64,000 nucleotides of DNA from the NCBI GenBank assembly GCA_937872095.1, contig CALMNW010000101.1, positions 62,001 to 126,000 on the forward strand, written 5' to 3'. The translations under genes were made by a program, and so were the position numbers. The notes under the pieces are model-generated. The model searched no databases. It had not been told where the DNA came from and saw only the letters and a list, made by a program, of their open reading frames with translations. Shown in pieces: positions 1 to 11,791 of the stretch. This stretch comes from an uncultured Verrucomicrobiota bacterium (GTDB taxonomy: Bacteria > Verrucomicrobiota > Kiritimatiellia > CAIQIC01 > Lenti-01). Numbering within the stretch: position 1 is the first letter of the stretch; the number at the start of each line of letters is the position of its first letter.

Positions 1-82
1 CCAGTCTATGCCGCGCCCCCGCTTCCGCTCAATCACAAAAACGGCCGGGCCCCGACGTTCGCGGTCCATGCGGCTTTCAACC

Positions 83-110
83 CATGAACCGCTGAACCGT
101 TGAACCCGAA
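83..110. repeat. Short GAACC-type tandem repeat
   Basis: The stretch just beyond the TPR gene stop reads as tandem 7-8 base units of the form TGAACCG/CTGAACC/GTTGAACCC. An almost identical run sits inside the export-protein gene near 45679, so this is a dispersed repeat. On the minus strand bases 1-69 are open from an ATG at 69 to the window edge, but no ribosome binding site is visible and the 23 residues are not recognisable, so no gene is called in 1-120. Confidence 0.5.
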
Positions 111-120
111 ACTCCGCTCG

Positions 121-2666
121 TCAGAACACCGCCCAGTGTTCCTGGCGGATGCGTTCCATGCGGCCGCGCGCCTCGGCGGCGGACGGCGTGCCGGAATCGG
201 CCACGCGGCGGTAGATGCCGGCGGCTTCCTTCCAGTTGCCCGCGTTTTCCTGCAAGGCGGCGGCGGCGAACGCGGCGCGGGTGAACCACACGTTCGCTTC
301 GGCCGGCGGCCGGGTTTCCTGCAAGAACGAATAGACGACTTCCATGTAGCGGTCGAGCGCGGCGGCGGCGCGGCCCATCTTCTCGAGGCAGCGGCCGACC
401 TTGTAGCCCGCCTGCAAGCGCAGGTCGACCGGCGCCCCCGCGAAGTCCAGCAGCGTGCGGTACGACAGCAGCGCTTCTTCGTAGCGGGCGGGATTTTCCT
501 GGCCCAGCGTGTATTGGCAATCGCCCTTGCGCCCCCAGGCCGCCGGCGCTTCCGGGGCCTGCGGGAATTTCACGATGATCTCGTTGAACGCCAGGATCGC
601 CGCCGCGAATTGCCCCAGCTCGCTCAGGACGTCCCCCTGCGCCAGCAGGGTTTCGGCCATGCGGGGATTGTCCGGATAGCGCGCCATCAGCGCGTTGTAG
701 TGCTCGTTCGCGTCCAGATAGTTGCGGCGCGCGGTCGCCGCGCGGCCGGCCCAATAGAGCGCGTCGCCGGCGCGCGGGCTGTCGGGATGGTCGGCCGCCA
801 TCTGGAGGAAGCGCTTTTCGGCCGTTTCGTAGTCGCCGTGGTTGAAGGCGTGCTCGCCCAGCCAAAACCGGACGTCCGGCGCGAATTCGGACGCCGGATC
901 GTCGGCCAGGAACCGTTCGCAGACCTGGAGGGCTTCGGCGTCCTTCCCCATCAGGTAGAAGCACCAGCCGCGCATGAACGTCGCCTGCGCCGCGGGTTTC
1001 GTCTGCGGCATCTGGTCGCGGATGCGCGTGAAGTCGTCCATCGCCGCCGGAAAGGCGCCCATCCGGTAGCGGATCAGCCCGCGGGCCAGCAGCGCCTTGG
1101 CGCAGGTCTCCGGATCGGCGCAGATCTCGATGATCCGGCCGTACTGTTCCATCGCGGTTTCCAGCGCGCCGCGGTCCTCGTAGAGCGCGCCGAGGCGCAT
1201 CGTGGCCGCGCGGCCCCATTCGGTGTCCGCCTGGACGCGGCTCAGGTCCAGCAGGCGGATTTCGCCGGCTTCGGTTTCGCCCAAAGCCAGTTCCGTCTCG
1301 GCCAGCTGCAGCTGCGCGAGGGCGGCGACCTTGCCGGCGGCCGGCGCGGCGGCCAGCACGGCCGCGTACGATTCCTTCGCCTTCGAGAACTGGCGGCTCG
1401 CGAATTGCGCGTCCCCCAGCTTCTGCAGCAGCGTCAGGCGCTTCGCGGGATCGGTTTCCGCGGCCGCCGCGCGTTCGAACGCCGGCGCCGCCTCTTCGGG
1501 ATGCCCGGCCGACCACAGCGCCCAACCGCGGCCCGCGTGCGCGTCCGCGGTTCCCGCCGTTCCGTCGAAAGCTTCCAGCCACGCCTGGTATTCGGCGGCG
1601 GCTTCGTCCCATCTTCCCATCCGCGACAGTTCGTCGGCCAGCCCCAGCTGGAGCTGGGCCGCGCGGGTCTCGTCCGGCACGTTCGCCGCCGCGGCGCGCA
1701 TCGCTTCGCGCCCTTTTTCGATCCGGCCCGAACGCAGCAGGAGTTGGGCTTTCACCACTTGGCTTTCGAGGCGCTGCAACGGATCCGCGGCGGCTTCGAT
1801 GCTGCGGTCGATCATGCCGAGCGCCACGGAAAAATTCGACTGCGAGCCCGCCGCCTGCGCCACGATCCGGTAGCCGTACGCCCGGGTTTCCGGCAGCAAG
1901 TTCGTGTTGGCGGCCAGCCCCTTCAGCCGCTCCATCGCCTGCGGGCGCTCGCCCTCCGCCAGCTGCAGCTCCACGGTTTTGAGCGTGGCGCGCTCGCTCC
2001 AGGCCTGGCCCGCGTAGTTCGTTTCCACGTGCGCCAGCGTATCGCGCGCGGCGGCGGTCCGGCTCGCGTCGGCGAGCGCGCCGGCCAGATCCAGCCAAGC
2101 CTCGGGCGCTTCCGCGGTCCCCGGATGGCGGGCTTCGAGCAAAGCGCAGGTTTCCCGCGCGGCGTCCCAGTCCTGGCGGGCGAGATCAATCCGAACCAGC
2201 AGACGCAGCGCGCGCGGAGCGGCGTCCTGTTCGGCGAACTTTTTGCCGAAGCCGTCCAGTTCTGCCGCCGCGCCGTCCAGATCGCCCAGATCGAAACGGG
2301 CTTGCGCGCGGGCCAAGGCGAAATTCGCCGCCAGCGCGACCGCGCGCGCCGCATCGCCGTACTCGTCCAGCAAGTCCAGCGCTTTTTCCGGTCGCCGGGA
2401 AGCCAGCTGCACGCGCGCCAGCCACAGGGCGCCTTCGGCCTGGCGGCGCCGGTCCGGTGCCCCCGCCACCAGTTCTTCCAAGCGCCGCTGCGCCAGGCGG
2501 TACAACCCGTCCTCGTAGGCCGCGCGGCCCGTCGCCAGCAGCCGGCCGGCTTCTTCGACCGTCAGCTTCGCCGCCGGGAGAATCTCCGCGTCGTCCGTTT
2601 CCTGCGCGAACGCCGGCGCGGCGCACGCCAAGGCCGCGCCCGCCAACCAGATGGCCCACCACGTCC

Positions 2667-2670
<4 letters not shown>
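121..2670 (-). CDS. Exported TPR-repeat protein
   Basis: This 849-aa protein starts with a clear Sec signal peptide (MRTWWAIWLAGAALACAAPAFA, mature end near QETDD). The rest is almost entirely tetratricopeptide-like helical hairpins, with recurring A-x-LGDAQ, ALYWAGRAA and FPQAPEAPAAW type motifs through the whole length. Long periplasmic TPR solenoids of this kind usually scaffold envelope complexes; the partner cannot be named from sequence. The ATG at 2670 was chosen because it overlaps the uvrA stop codon as ATGA, which implies translational coupling. The reading frame stays open far upstream, but that part is the antisense-like shadow of uvrA. The GC-rich repeat tract at 83-110 lies immediately past the stop. 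Confidence 0.8.
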
Positions 2671-5555
<2,885 letters not shown>

Positions 5556-5573
5556 CGCCTTGCGCCTCTTCAA

Positions 5574-5796
5574 AATAGATGGGCAACCCTACCACGGGCC
5601 GCCCCAACCTTCATCCCAATTATTAAAACCCCGCCCCCGCTCCGTCAATCCAATACTGAACCCCCGTTCCCTTTCCGGAAGAGTTCGGCGGTTCTCCTAA
5701 CCGATCCTCTTCCCGGCGCTTGTGCACCTTTTGCGCTCTTGGCGCCTTGGCGCGAGGCGGATGTCGGCGGTTCCCTCCCGTTTCGGGAATTCCGTC
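5574..5796. other. Intergenic gap between divergent genes
   Basis: The stretch between uvrA and the divergent glycosidase-like gene holds no convincing gene. It contains an A-rich patch near 5610-5632 and, near 5728-5755, a low-complexity run of the GCGCCTTGGCGCGAGG type that resembles other dispersed repeats here (for example near 9885). The only readable element is the plus-strand promoter listed separately at 5797-5826. Confidence 0.4.
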
Positions 5797-5826
5797 TTGT
5801 CAAACGCTTTACCCGGCCGGTAAGCT
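5797..5826 (+). promoter_or_regulatory. Probable promoter of the glycosidase-like gene
   Basis: TTGTCA at 5797-5802 and TAAGCT at 5821-5826 are separated by 18 bases. Transcription would start near 5833, giving a leader of about 47 bases with GAGGATGAG before the ATG at 5880. Confidence 0.45.
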
Positions 5827-5879
5827 GGTCCGCCGACGATGGGCAGCTGACAAATGCTTTCGCCACCGAGGATGAGTCC

Positions 5880-8315
5880 ATGACCCGATTGTTGATCCAC
5901 AAAACGGAAGGTGAATTCGAGAACGTCCTCGTGCGGGACGCGCAGACCCGCGTCGCCGCCCACGTGCAGATCCCCGCCGGCGGCGACGGCCGCCGCGTCG
6001 TCGTCGCCATGCCCGCCGGCAAATCGGCGCTGGCCTTCGAGACCGCGGAACCGGCCGGCTGGCGCCTCGAAAATGCGCCCGTCCCCTTCGCCGAAGCGGA
6101 CAGCCAACGCGGCGTCGAATTCGTCCTGGCCGCGGACCGGCCGGAAGTCGCCGTTCCCGTCGCGTCCGTGCTCCTGCACCACACGCTGATGGCGCGGTTC
6201 GGCATCGATCCCGACCGCCGCAACGAAAACCGCCTGAAAGATCTGTTCGCTTCCGGCGACGTCCGCGCCGTCGAATCCGCGCTGGGCTTGTCCCTGAAAG
6301 ACCTGGCCGACCGCGGGCAGGTGCACGGCCCCTCGGCGGACGTCCCCGGCGGCCCGTTCGCGTTCGTCCGCCGCGCGCTGGACGGCCGGCACCGCTACCG
6401 GCTCGTATTTGCCGCCGGACCCGGCACCGCGCTGCGCGCGGAAGCCAACCGGCTCGTGTTTTCCCGGACGCCCACCGCGGGCGACGCCCCGCTCCGCGCG
6501 GTCGTCCGCGCGTCCGTCGATTTCGAGCCGCTGACGCCGCTGCCGTTCGCCGAACTCGTGAACGACCGCGGCCGGGAACTCGCCGCGCGGGATCCGGCCT
6601 TCGCGGAAGCCCTCCGCAATTTCGAGTTTCTGTCCTACCGCGAGAAATTCCTCGCCGGCTCCTGGAACTTCCTGTCCTACTTCGGCCGCGACACGCTCAT
6701 CGCGTTGCGCATCATGTGGTCCGTGCTTTCCCCGCTGGCCAAGCGCGTCGGCATCCAAAGCGTCGCCAACGAGATTTCGGCGGAAGGCATCGTCGACGTC
6801 ACCGACGAATGGACCGACGACCGGGCGGCGATGGACGCCCTCGAGCGGTTCTTTTGGGAGTACGACCGGGGCGATCGCGCCGCCGCGCGCACGACCCTGG
6901 AAACAATCCTGGCCGGCGCCGCCCCGATGCATCCCTTCTTCGACGTCTTGGACCCCACCTACATGTATCCGTCCGCCGCCGGCCGCTGGTTCCGGGAAAC
7001 GGGCGACGCCGAACTCGCCGCATGGTTACAGGCGGACCACGCCGCGTTCGGGCGCGCCGAATCGAACCTCGCGTCGCTCCTGCGGAACTGGAATTACTTG
7101 TTAGCGTCCGCCGCGCCGTTCGTCGCGGGCTGGCAGGCTCTGCGCGCGCAAAATCCCGGCCTCGCGCCCGAACGGATCGCCGCGGAACGCCGCGACGACT
7201 TCCTCGCCCTGCGCGGCGCGCTCGTGCCGACCGTCGCCGACGCCGCCAACTGGCGCGACACCTACCACCTGCCCGTCGGCGTCCGCTCGGAGGACGTCAA
7301 CGTCAACCTGCTCCCGCTGGCCATCGCCGCCATCCGCGACATGCTCGCGCGGATCGACGCCCTCGGCCTGGGCGAATTCCTGCGCGACCTCGCGCAACGG
7401 CCGGGCCTCGACGTCGTCCGCGCCTACCTGGACGACTCCGCCCGATTTCCCGCCGCCCTGGAAGCGTGGGAGCGCGCGCGCGTCCGCGAACTGTTCCTCG
7501 TGCGCCGCACCGCGGACGAAATCCGCCGCGACCTCGCGCGCAGCCTGGACGGCCTCGCCGCCGGCGACGCCACCTGGGGCGACCGCGCGCGCGGCGAACG
7601 GGAACGCGCCGCCGCCCTGCGCGGCCAAGCCGACGGCGTCGCCGTCGCCGAATTTCTCCGCGGCGAACGCACGCCCGCCGCCGTTGCCGGCGGCTTCGAT
7701 TTCACCGCCCTGTTTCTGTTCCCCGACGGCACGCCCATGCCCGTCCCGCACAGCGACGACGTGTTCCTGCTCCTGTTCGGCGATCCCGATATCGCCCAGG
7801 TCCGCGAAATCCTCCGACCGCTCCTGCTGCCCTATCCTTTCGGCCTCGGTTTCTGGGACGACGACGACGGGTTCGCCATTTCCACCGCCGTCTACGCCCC
7901 GCGCGACGTGCCCGCCCTGCGCGACGACTGGAAAAACGCCTGGGTCAAGTTCGGTCCGGACGAATACCACGGCCGCGCGGCCTGGCCCTGGGTGCTTTTC
8001 GCGCTGCTCGACGGCCTCCGCGAACAGGCCCACAAGGGCATCGCTGCCGACGGGAATCTCCGCCACGGCCTGACGCCCGCCGACGTCGCCCTGTTCCGGC
8101 ACGTGTTCGAAAAGGCCCGGATCGCCCTGCCGAAGCTCGGGCCCCTCGCCACGTCCGAGGTGTACAAATACGCCCCCGCCGACGCCGGAAACGACCTCTG
8201 GCAAGCCGTGCCCATGGGCATTTCCACGCCCATCCAGCTCTGGAGCGCCGCCCCCGCCAGCCTGATCATCGACGACGCCCTCGCCCGCCTTAATCTGGCC
8301 AAAATCGCCCCGTAG
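5880..8315 (+). CDS. Six-hairpin glycosidase-like protein (amylo-alpha-1,6-glucosidase related)
   Basis: This 811-aa protein has a beta-rich N-terminal part (about residues 1-230) followed by a helical part. The motif NFLSYFGRDTLIALRIMWS resembles the 'FGRDt-I' block of glycogen-debranching-type (alpha/alpha)6 glucosidases. DEWTDDRAAMDALERFFWEYD and NWRDTYHLPVGVRSEDVNVNL follow in the order expected of that fold. No signal peptide is visible at the chosen ATG, which is preceded by GAGGATGAG. The substrate is unknown; an intracellular alpha-glucan or oligosaccharide is the simplest guess. Upstream residues of the open frame overlap uvrA and are not believed. Family assignment is by remembered motif only. 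Confidence 0.6.
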   Translation: MTRLLIHKTEGEFENVLVRDAQTRVAAHVQIPAGGDGRRVVVAMPAGKSALAFETAEPAGWRLENAPVPFAEADSQRGVEFVLAADRPEVAVPVASVLLHHTLMARFGIDPDRRNENRLKDLFASGDVRAVESALGLSLKDLADRGQVHGPSADVPGGPFAFVRRALDGRHRYRLVFAAGPGTALRAEANRLVFSRTPTAGDAPLRAVVRASVDFEPLTPLPFAELVNDRGRELAARDPAFAEALRNFEFLSYREKFLAGSWNFLSYFGRDTLIALRIMWSVLSPLAKRVGIQSVANEISAEGIVDVTDEWTDDRAAMDALERFFWEYDRGDRAAARTTLETILAGAAPMHPFFDVLDPTYMYPSAAGRWFRETGDAELAAWLQADHAAFGRAESNLASLLRNWNYLLASAAPFVAGWQALRAQNPGLAPERIAAERRDDFLALRGALVPTVADAANWRDTYHLPVGVRSEDVNVNLLPLAIAAIRDMLARIDALGLGEFLRDLAQRPGLDVVRAYLDDSARFPAALEAWERARVRELFLVRRTADEIRRDLARSLDGLAAGDATWGDRARGERERAAALRGQADGVAVAEFLRGERTPAAVAGGFDFTALFLFPDGTPMPVPHSDDVFLLLFGDPDIAQVREILRPLLLPYPFGLGFWDDDDGFAISTAVYAPRDVPALRDDWKNAWVKFGPDEYHGRAAWPWVLFALLDGLREQAHKGIAADGNLRHGLTPADVALFRHVFEKARIALPKLGPLATSEVYKYAPADAGNDLWQAVPMGISTPIQLWSAAPASLIIDDALARLNLAKIAP

Positions 8316-8746
8316 CTCGATTTTTCAACGCAAAAGACGCCAGCGGCGCAAAAGTTCGCAAACGCACGACCTTTTTCGCTGAAAATCGCAAATTTCGGCC
8401 ATTTTCGAGGCATTTTCGGCCCCCAAAAGCCTTGAAAACCTATCAGGAACCCAGGAAACACATGAAAACAGGAAAAAGCCCCCCTCCTATCCTGTTTTCC
8501 TGATTCTCCTGTTTTCCTGCCAATTTCTTCGTTTTCAGGCTGATTTTCCCGTTTTTCGGCCCCCTAAAAGCCCTGAAAACCAAGCAGGAAGCCAGGAAAC
8601 ACATGAAAACAGGAAAATCCCGTTCCAAACCATGATTTTTCCGCTTTTAGACCGATTTTCAGTGTTTTTGACCTGTTTTTCGCCTTTCGAGCATTTCGTA
8701 GTGGTCCGGACTTGGACATTGGAAATTGAATATTGATTATTGGATA
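8316..8746. other. Repeat-filled intergenic region
   Basis: No gene is supported here. The stretch is noticeably richer in A and T than its surroundings. It contains a CGCAAAAG-type run (8333-8356), the CAGGAAAAC direct and inverted repeats (8413-8618, listed separately), and an A/T-rich 'ATTGGATATTGA' repeat from about 8714 that runs into the promoter of the next gene. Confidence 0.5.
8413..8618. repeat. Direct repeat pair with inverted CAGGAAAAC arms
   Basis: A segment of about 65 bases occurs twice, about 139 bases apart (8413-8478 and 8552-8618). Both copies read TTTTCGGCCCCC, then AAAAGCC-TTGAAAACC or its variant, then CAGGAA, CCAGGAAACACATGAAAAC and AGGAAAA. Between them lie two inverted copies of the end motif (TCCTGTTTTCCTG near 8490-8519), so strong hairpins can form. 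No open reading frame of coding quality spans it. Confidence 0.65.
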
Positions 8747-8756
8747 TTGAGATTCC
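8714..8756. repeat. A/T-rich 'ATTGGATATTGA' interspersed repeat
   Basis: Short units GGAAATTGAATATTG, ATTATTGG and ATATTGAG run in tandem. The same unit recurs at 42182-42216. The end of the repeat provides the TTGAGA -35 box of the acetyltransferase promoter. Confidence 0.6.
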
Positions 8757-8776
8757 TCCCTTCCCGCGCCTAATAT
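8747..8776 (+). promoter_or_regulatory. Promoter of the GNAT gene, near-leaderless
   Basis: TTGAGA at 8747-8752, an 18-base spacer and TAATAT at 8771-8776. The -10 box ends 11 bases before the ATG at 8788, so the message would have a leader of only a few bases. The -35 box is the end of the A/T-rich repeat. Confidence 0.5.
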
Positions 8777-8787
8777 CGTCCCGCACC

Positions 8788-9360
8788 ATGCCTCCGATGG
8801 ACATCGTCATCCAGCCCGCGACCCTGGACATGGCCGACAGCTTTCGGCAGGCGCTGGACGTCGTCGCCCGCGAGCACCGCTACCTGATCTTCCTCGAAGC
8901 GCCGCCGGTCGAATCCACCCGGAATTTCATCGCCCAGGTCCTCGCCAAGGGCTGGAGCCAGTTCTACGCCGTCCGCGACGGCCAAGTCGTCGGCTGGTGC
9001 GACGTCGTCCGCGACGAACGCCCCGGGATGACGCACATCGGCCGGCTCGGGATCGGCCTGTTGCCGGAATATCGCGGCTTGAAAATCGGCGGGCGCCTGC
9101 TCGCGGCCACTGTCGCCGACGCCTTCCAAAGGGGCGCGACCCGGATCGAGCTGGAAGTTTTCGCCGCCAACGTCCGCGCCATCGCGCTCTATCGCAAGTT
9201 CGGCTTCGTCGCAGAAGGCCGCAAACGCCAGGCCCGCTGCCTCGACGGCATCTGCGACGACTCCATCCCCATGGCCTTGCTCAAGGACGAGGTTCCACCC
9301 GCACCCTGCATCGAACAAATTCAAGTCGGCGAAAAGCAACTCGATGGAGGCCATGAATGA
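8788..9360 (+). CDS. GNAT-family N-acetyltransferase
   Basis: This 190-aa protein has the acetyl-CoA binding block of the GNAT fold: LGIGLLPEYRGLKIGGRLL (about residues 85-105), where R-G-x-x-I-G is motif A. It is followed by IELEVFAANVRAIALYRKFGF, the typical beta4-alpha3 'N-x-x-A-x-x-L-Y-x-K-x-GF' block. It resembles the small RimI/YhhY-like acetyltransferases; the acceptor is not predictable. The ATG at 8788 gives MPPMDIVIQPATLDMAD and fits the promoter just upstream; an ATG at 8740 would lie inside the repeat. The stop overlaps the next gene as ATGA. Confidence 0.85.
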   Translation: MPPMDIVIQPATLDMADSFRQALDVVAREHRYLIFLEAPPVESTRNFIAQVLAKGWSQFYAVRDGQVVGWCDVVRDERPGMTHIGRLGIGLLPEYRGLKIGGRLLAATVADAFQRGATRIELEVFAANVRAIALYRKFGFVAEGRKRQARCLDGICDDSIPMALLKDEVPPAPCIEQIQVGEKQLDGGHE

Positions 9361-9851
9361 AGAATAAATCCATCGTTTCTCGGATTGTTTCGATTGCCAA
9401 GATTTTCATCGCTACCTTCTTCGCGCTTCTGGTATTCGCGATCCTCGCGTTCGGCTTTCTGTCGAATTGCGCACTCAAATATGAGGATGTAAGCAACAAA
9501 CCCGAGTATGCCCCACTGCTGAACAGCCGGTATTCCTTGCAAACGGAAATGTACCTGTACGGAGTGAATCTTCCGCCGGGGTACGGAAAAGACATCAACG
9601 TCTACGATGTCTACCCAACAAGACTCAGCGGTCCTGAGATTATCTCCGAAAAGGTTCTGGAGCCGGGAACCGTTCTGGAAGTTCAGGGCGTCCAAAGGAG
9701 CATTTACCACATCCCCGGTGACCCGAGCGTGGAGGCTCTCGTGAAGATCATCGCGTTCGAACCAGCGACAAACGTGCCCATCACGATTTCGCTGGAGGAT
9801 CTCCAATCTACGAACATTGCAAAAATGATCGATGCAACATCGGGTGAATAG
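9357..9851 (+). CDS. Small membrane-anchored protein of unknown function
   Basis: This 164-aa protein has one N-terminal hydrophobic helix (IFIATFFALLVFAILAFGFL) followed by SNC, so it may be a membrane-anchored protein or a lipoprotein with an imperfect lipobox. The rest is a compact extracytoplasmic domain with no motif I recognise. It overlaps the GNAT gene as ATGA, so the two are co-translated. Its base composition is visibly less GC-rich than most neighbours, which may indicate later acquisition. Confidence 0.65.
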   Translation: MKNKSIVSRIVSIAKIFIATFFALLVFAILAFGFLSNCALKYEDVSNKPEYAPLLNSRYSLQTEMYLYGVNLPPGYGKDINVYDVYPTRLSGPEIISEKVLEPGTVLEVQGVQRSIYHIPGDPSVEALVKIIAFEPATNVPITISLEDLQSTNIAKMIDATSGE

Positions 9852-9965
9852 TTGATTCAATAAGGGATTTAGCTCAACTCGCTGCGCCCTTCGCGCCTTT
9901 GCGTGAGGAAAAGATCTCGGCCTTCGCCCGGATCGGTATCGCCAGGGACGGGGCGACGGCGTAGG

Positions 9966-10796
9966 ATGGGGCGCGTGAAGATCCTGTCCATGGGCGACCG
10001 CATCCGCGCCGGCACGTATGCCGTGCAGTCGCGATTTGCGCGCAGCGTGCTGCTGCTGGACGCGAACGGCCGCGCGCTGTTCGTCGTGGATCGCTCCATC
10101 GGCGCGGGGCCGCTGAATCTCGTCGTGGCGCAACCCGCGATTTTCGTCGCGGGCGAATCGGTCGCGATCGCGTTCCCCCGACGAGGTCGTCGGGGGCTCC
10201 CAAAAGGATCGGAATGGAGCCGGCACGACCTCGTGCCGGGTTCCCAGGCGCCCCGCTTCGATTCGGCGTTGCCGCGTCTCGGCCGCGCGGCGCGCGCGCA
10301 GCTCCGGCGGGTTCTCGCCGCCGCCCTGCCCCGCCATGCGCCGCCGGACAGCCTGGTCTCGCTGTTCTTCCCGGCAAAGCGCCTGCCCCGGCTGCAGTTA
10401 AGCCGCGATTTGATTTTCCGGACGGCGCTCGAGCAGATCGCCGCAGGTCGAATCGCCGCGGGCGTGCGGTCGATCCGCGGCTGCGGGGCCGGCCTGACGC
10501 CGGCGGGCGACGATTTCCTGTGCGGCTGGATGACGGCGCTGCGCCTGCGCGGCCGGACATCTGCGATTCCCGCGATCCTGAAACACGCGCTCGGGACCAA
10601 TCCGGTCTCCAACGCCTTTTTGAAGCTGTCCGCGCAAGGCCGCGTCAACGCGGCGATGAAAAAGCTGCTGGAATCCCCCTCGTCCGCGCGCGTGAAAGCC
10701 GTCTGCGCGTTCGGCCACAGTTCGGGCGCGGATTGGTTGTGCGGATTAGCGTGGGGGTTGGGAAAAGAGGTCGGGAATGGATCATCCGCCCCCTGA
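9966..10796 (+). CDS. DUF2877-family protein
   Basis: The 276-aa product carries the two hallmark blocks of the DUF2877 family: GCGAGLTPAGDDFLCGWM (about residues 174-191) and GHSSGADWLCGLAWGL near the C-terminus. Some members of this family act beside carbamoyl- or purine-degradation genes, but no such genes are adjacent here, so no reaction is assigned. The ATG at 9966 is preferred; the ATG at 9990 (MGDRIRAGTYAV) is a credible alternative. Residues of roughly 70-92 are encoded by a double-hairpin repeat (10175-10240) that appears to have inserted in frame. Confidence 0.7.
   Translation: MGRVKILSMGDRIRAGTYAVQSRFARSVLLLDANGRALFVVDRSIGAGPLNLVVAQPAIFVAGESVAIAFPRRGRRGLPKGSEWSRHDLVPGSQAPRFDSALPRLGRAARAQLRRVLAAALPRHAPPDSLVSLFFPAKRLPRLQLSRDLIFRTALEQIAAGRIAAGVRSIRGCGAGLTPAGDDFLCGWMTALRLRGRTSAIPAILKHALGTNPVSNAFLKLSAQGRVNAAMKKLLESPSSARVKAVCAFGHSSGADWLCGLAWGLGKEVGNGSSAP
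10175..10240. repeat. REP/BIME-like double palindrome inside a coding gene
   Basis: Two hairpins face each other: CCCCCGACGA-GG-TCGTCGGGGG (10175-10196) and CCGGCACGA-CC-TCGTGCCGG (10220-10239). Their cores (ACGAGGTCGT and ACGACCTCGT) are reverse complements, and the inner flanks GGCTCC/GGAGCC are too, so the whole is an inverted pair like a BIME. It lies within the DUF2877 reading frame without breaking it. Confidence 0.7.
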
Positions 10797-10820
10797 CCTC
10801 TGTTCTCTGACCTCTGTTCT

Positions 10821-11621
10821 CTATCTCACCAGCGTCCACCAGACGACGAGGCTGAGGGCGAGGCGATACCAGCCGAAGGCCTCGAGGGTGTGGTGCGAGA
10901 TGAGGCGCATGAGCCAGCGGATGGCAGCCCACGCGACGACGAACGAAACGACGAGACCGATGGCGTAGGGCGCCAGATCGCTGCGCTGCAGGGAGCCCCA
11001 GCCCTTGTAGAGGTCGTAGGCGCCGGCCAGCAGCAGCACCGGCACCGCCGCGAAGAAGGAGTATTCCGCCGCGGTCTTCCGGCCCAGTCCCAGCAGGCGC
11101 CCGCCGAGGATCGTGGCCATCGAGCGCGAGGTGCCCGGGATCATCGCGACGCACTGGAAGAAGCCGATGCCGAGGGCGCGCTTCCACCCCAGCGCGTCCA
11201 CGCCGCCTTCGTCGTGCGACGGCAGCCAGCGCTCCAGCAGGATCATCGCGACGCCGCCGACGCCGAGGGCGATCGCGATCGTCGGGGGGGCGAACAGCTT
11301 GGCCTTGATCGCGTCGTGGAACAGCAGGCCGAAGACCATCGCCGGCAACGTCGTCAAAAACAGCCAAAACAGGCCTTGGAACCCCGAGAAGCCGGCGCGG
11401 GACCGGAAATCCGCCAGCCGCAGGAACCGCCGGGCGTATTCCACCAGCACGGCCAGCATGGCCCCGGACTGGATCACCACCTCGAAACTTTCGTGGAAGG
11501 AGGTGCCCATCCACTTTTCCGCCAGGATGAGATGCCCGGTGGAGGAAACCGGCAGATATTCCGTGACGCCTTCCACCACGCCCATCAGGGCGGCCATTCC
11601 GGCTGTCGCGAGGGCGGGCAT
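10821..11621 (-). CDS. uppP: Undecaprenyl-diphosphatase
   Basis: This is an integral membrane enzyme that recycles C55-PP to C55-P for peptidoglycan and surface glycan synthesis, and the cause of low-level bacitracin resistance. The 266-aa length is normal. The two family motifs are present: GVVEGVTEYLPVSSTGHL (about residues 15-32, E-x-x-x-E region) and IPGTSRSMATILGGRLLG (about residues 160-177). Several further hydrophobic helices follow to the C-terminus. It stands alone and is divergent from the BamD-like gene. The DUF2877 gene ends 24 bases away in the convergent direction. Confidence 0.96.
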   Translation of the reverse strand: MPALATAGMAALMGVVEGVTEYLPVSSTGHLILAEKWMGTSFHESFEVVIQSGAMLAVLVEYARRFLRLADFRSRAGFSGFQGLFWLFLTTLPAMVFGLLFHDAIKAKLFAPPTIAIALGVGGVAMILLERWLPSHDEGGVDALGWKRALGIGFFQCVAMIPGTSRSMATILGGRLLGLGRKTAAEYSFFAAVPVLLLAGAYDLYKGWGSLQRSDLAPYAIGLVVSFVVAWAAIRWLMRLISHHTLEAFGWYRLALSLVVWWTLVR

Positions 11622-11755
11622 GGGCCTAGCGTCCGGCGCGGGCGGCCGCGCGCGGTTCGGTTCGTGCTTTCAGGGAGGCAGACATGGCTTGAATGCGCGA
11701 CACCCTACCCTTTCCCGGACGGCGCGCGCAAGTCCTTCCCGCCCCGCCAAGAACC

Positions 11756-11784
11756 TTGACCGGCCTCCGCGCGTTGCGTAATGT
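11756..11784 (+). promoter_or_regulatory. Promoter of the BamD-like gene, leaderless type
   Basis: TTGACC at 11756-11761, exactly 17 bases, then TAATGT at 11779-11784. The ATG at 11792 begins 7 bases after the -10 box, so transcription should start at or beside the start codon. Confidence 0.55.
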
Positions 11785-11791
11785 TCCGGCC

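Noticed and set aside
1-69. N-terminus of a minus-strand gene running off the left edge
   Set aside because: An ATG at 69 opens 23 codons, but there is no ribosome binding site, no recognisable motif and too little sequence to judge.
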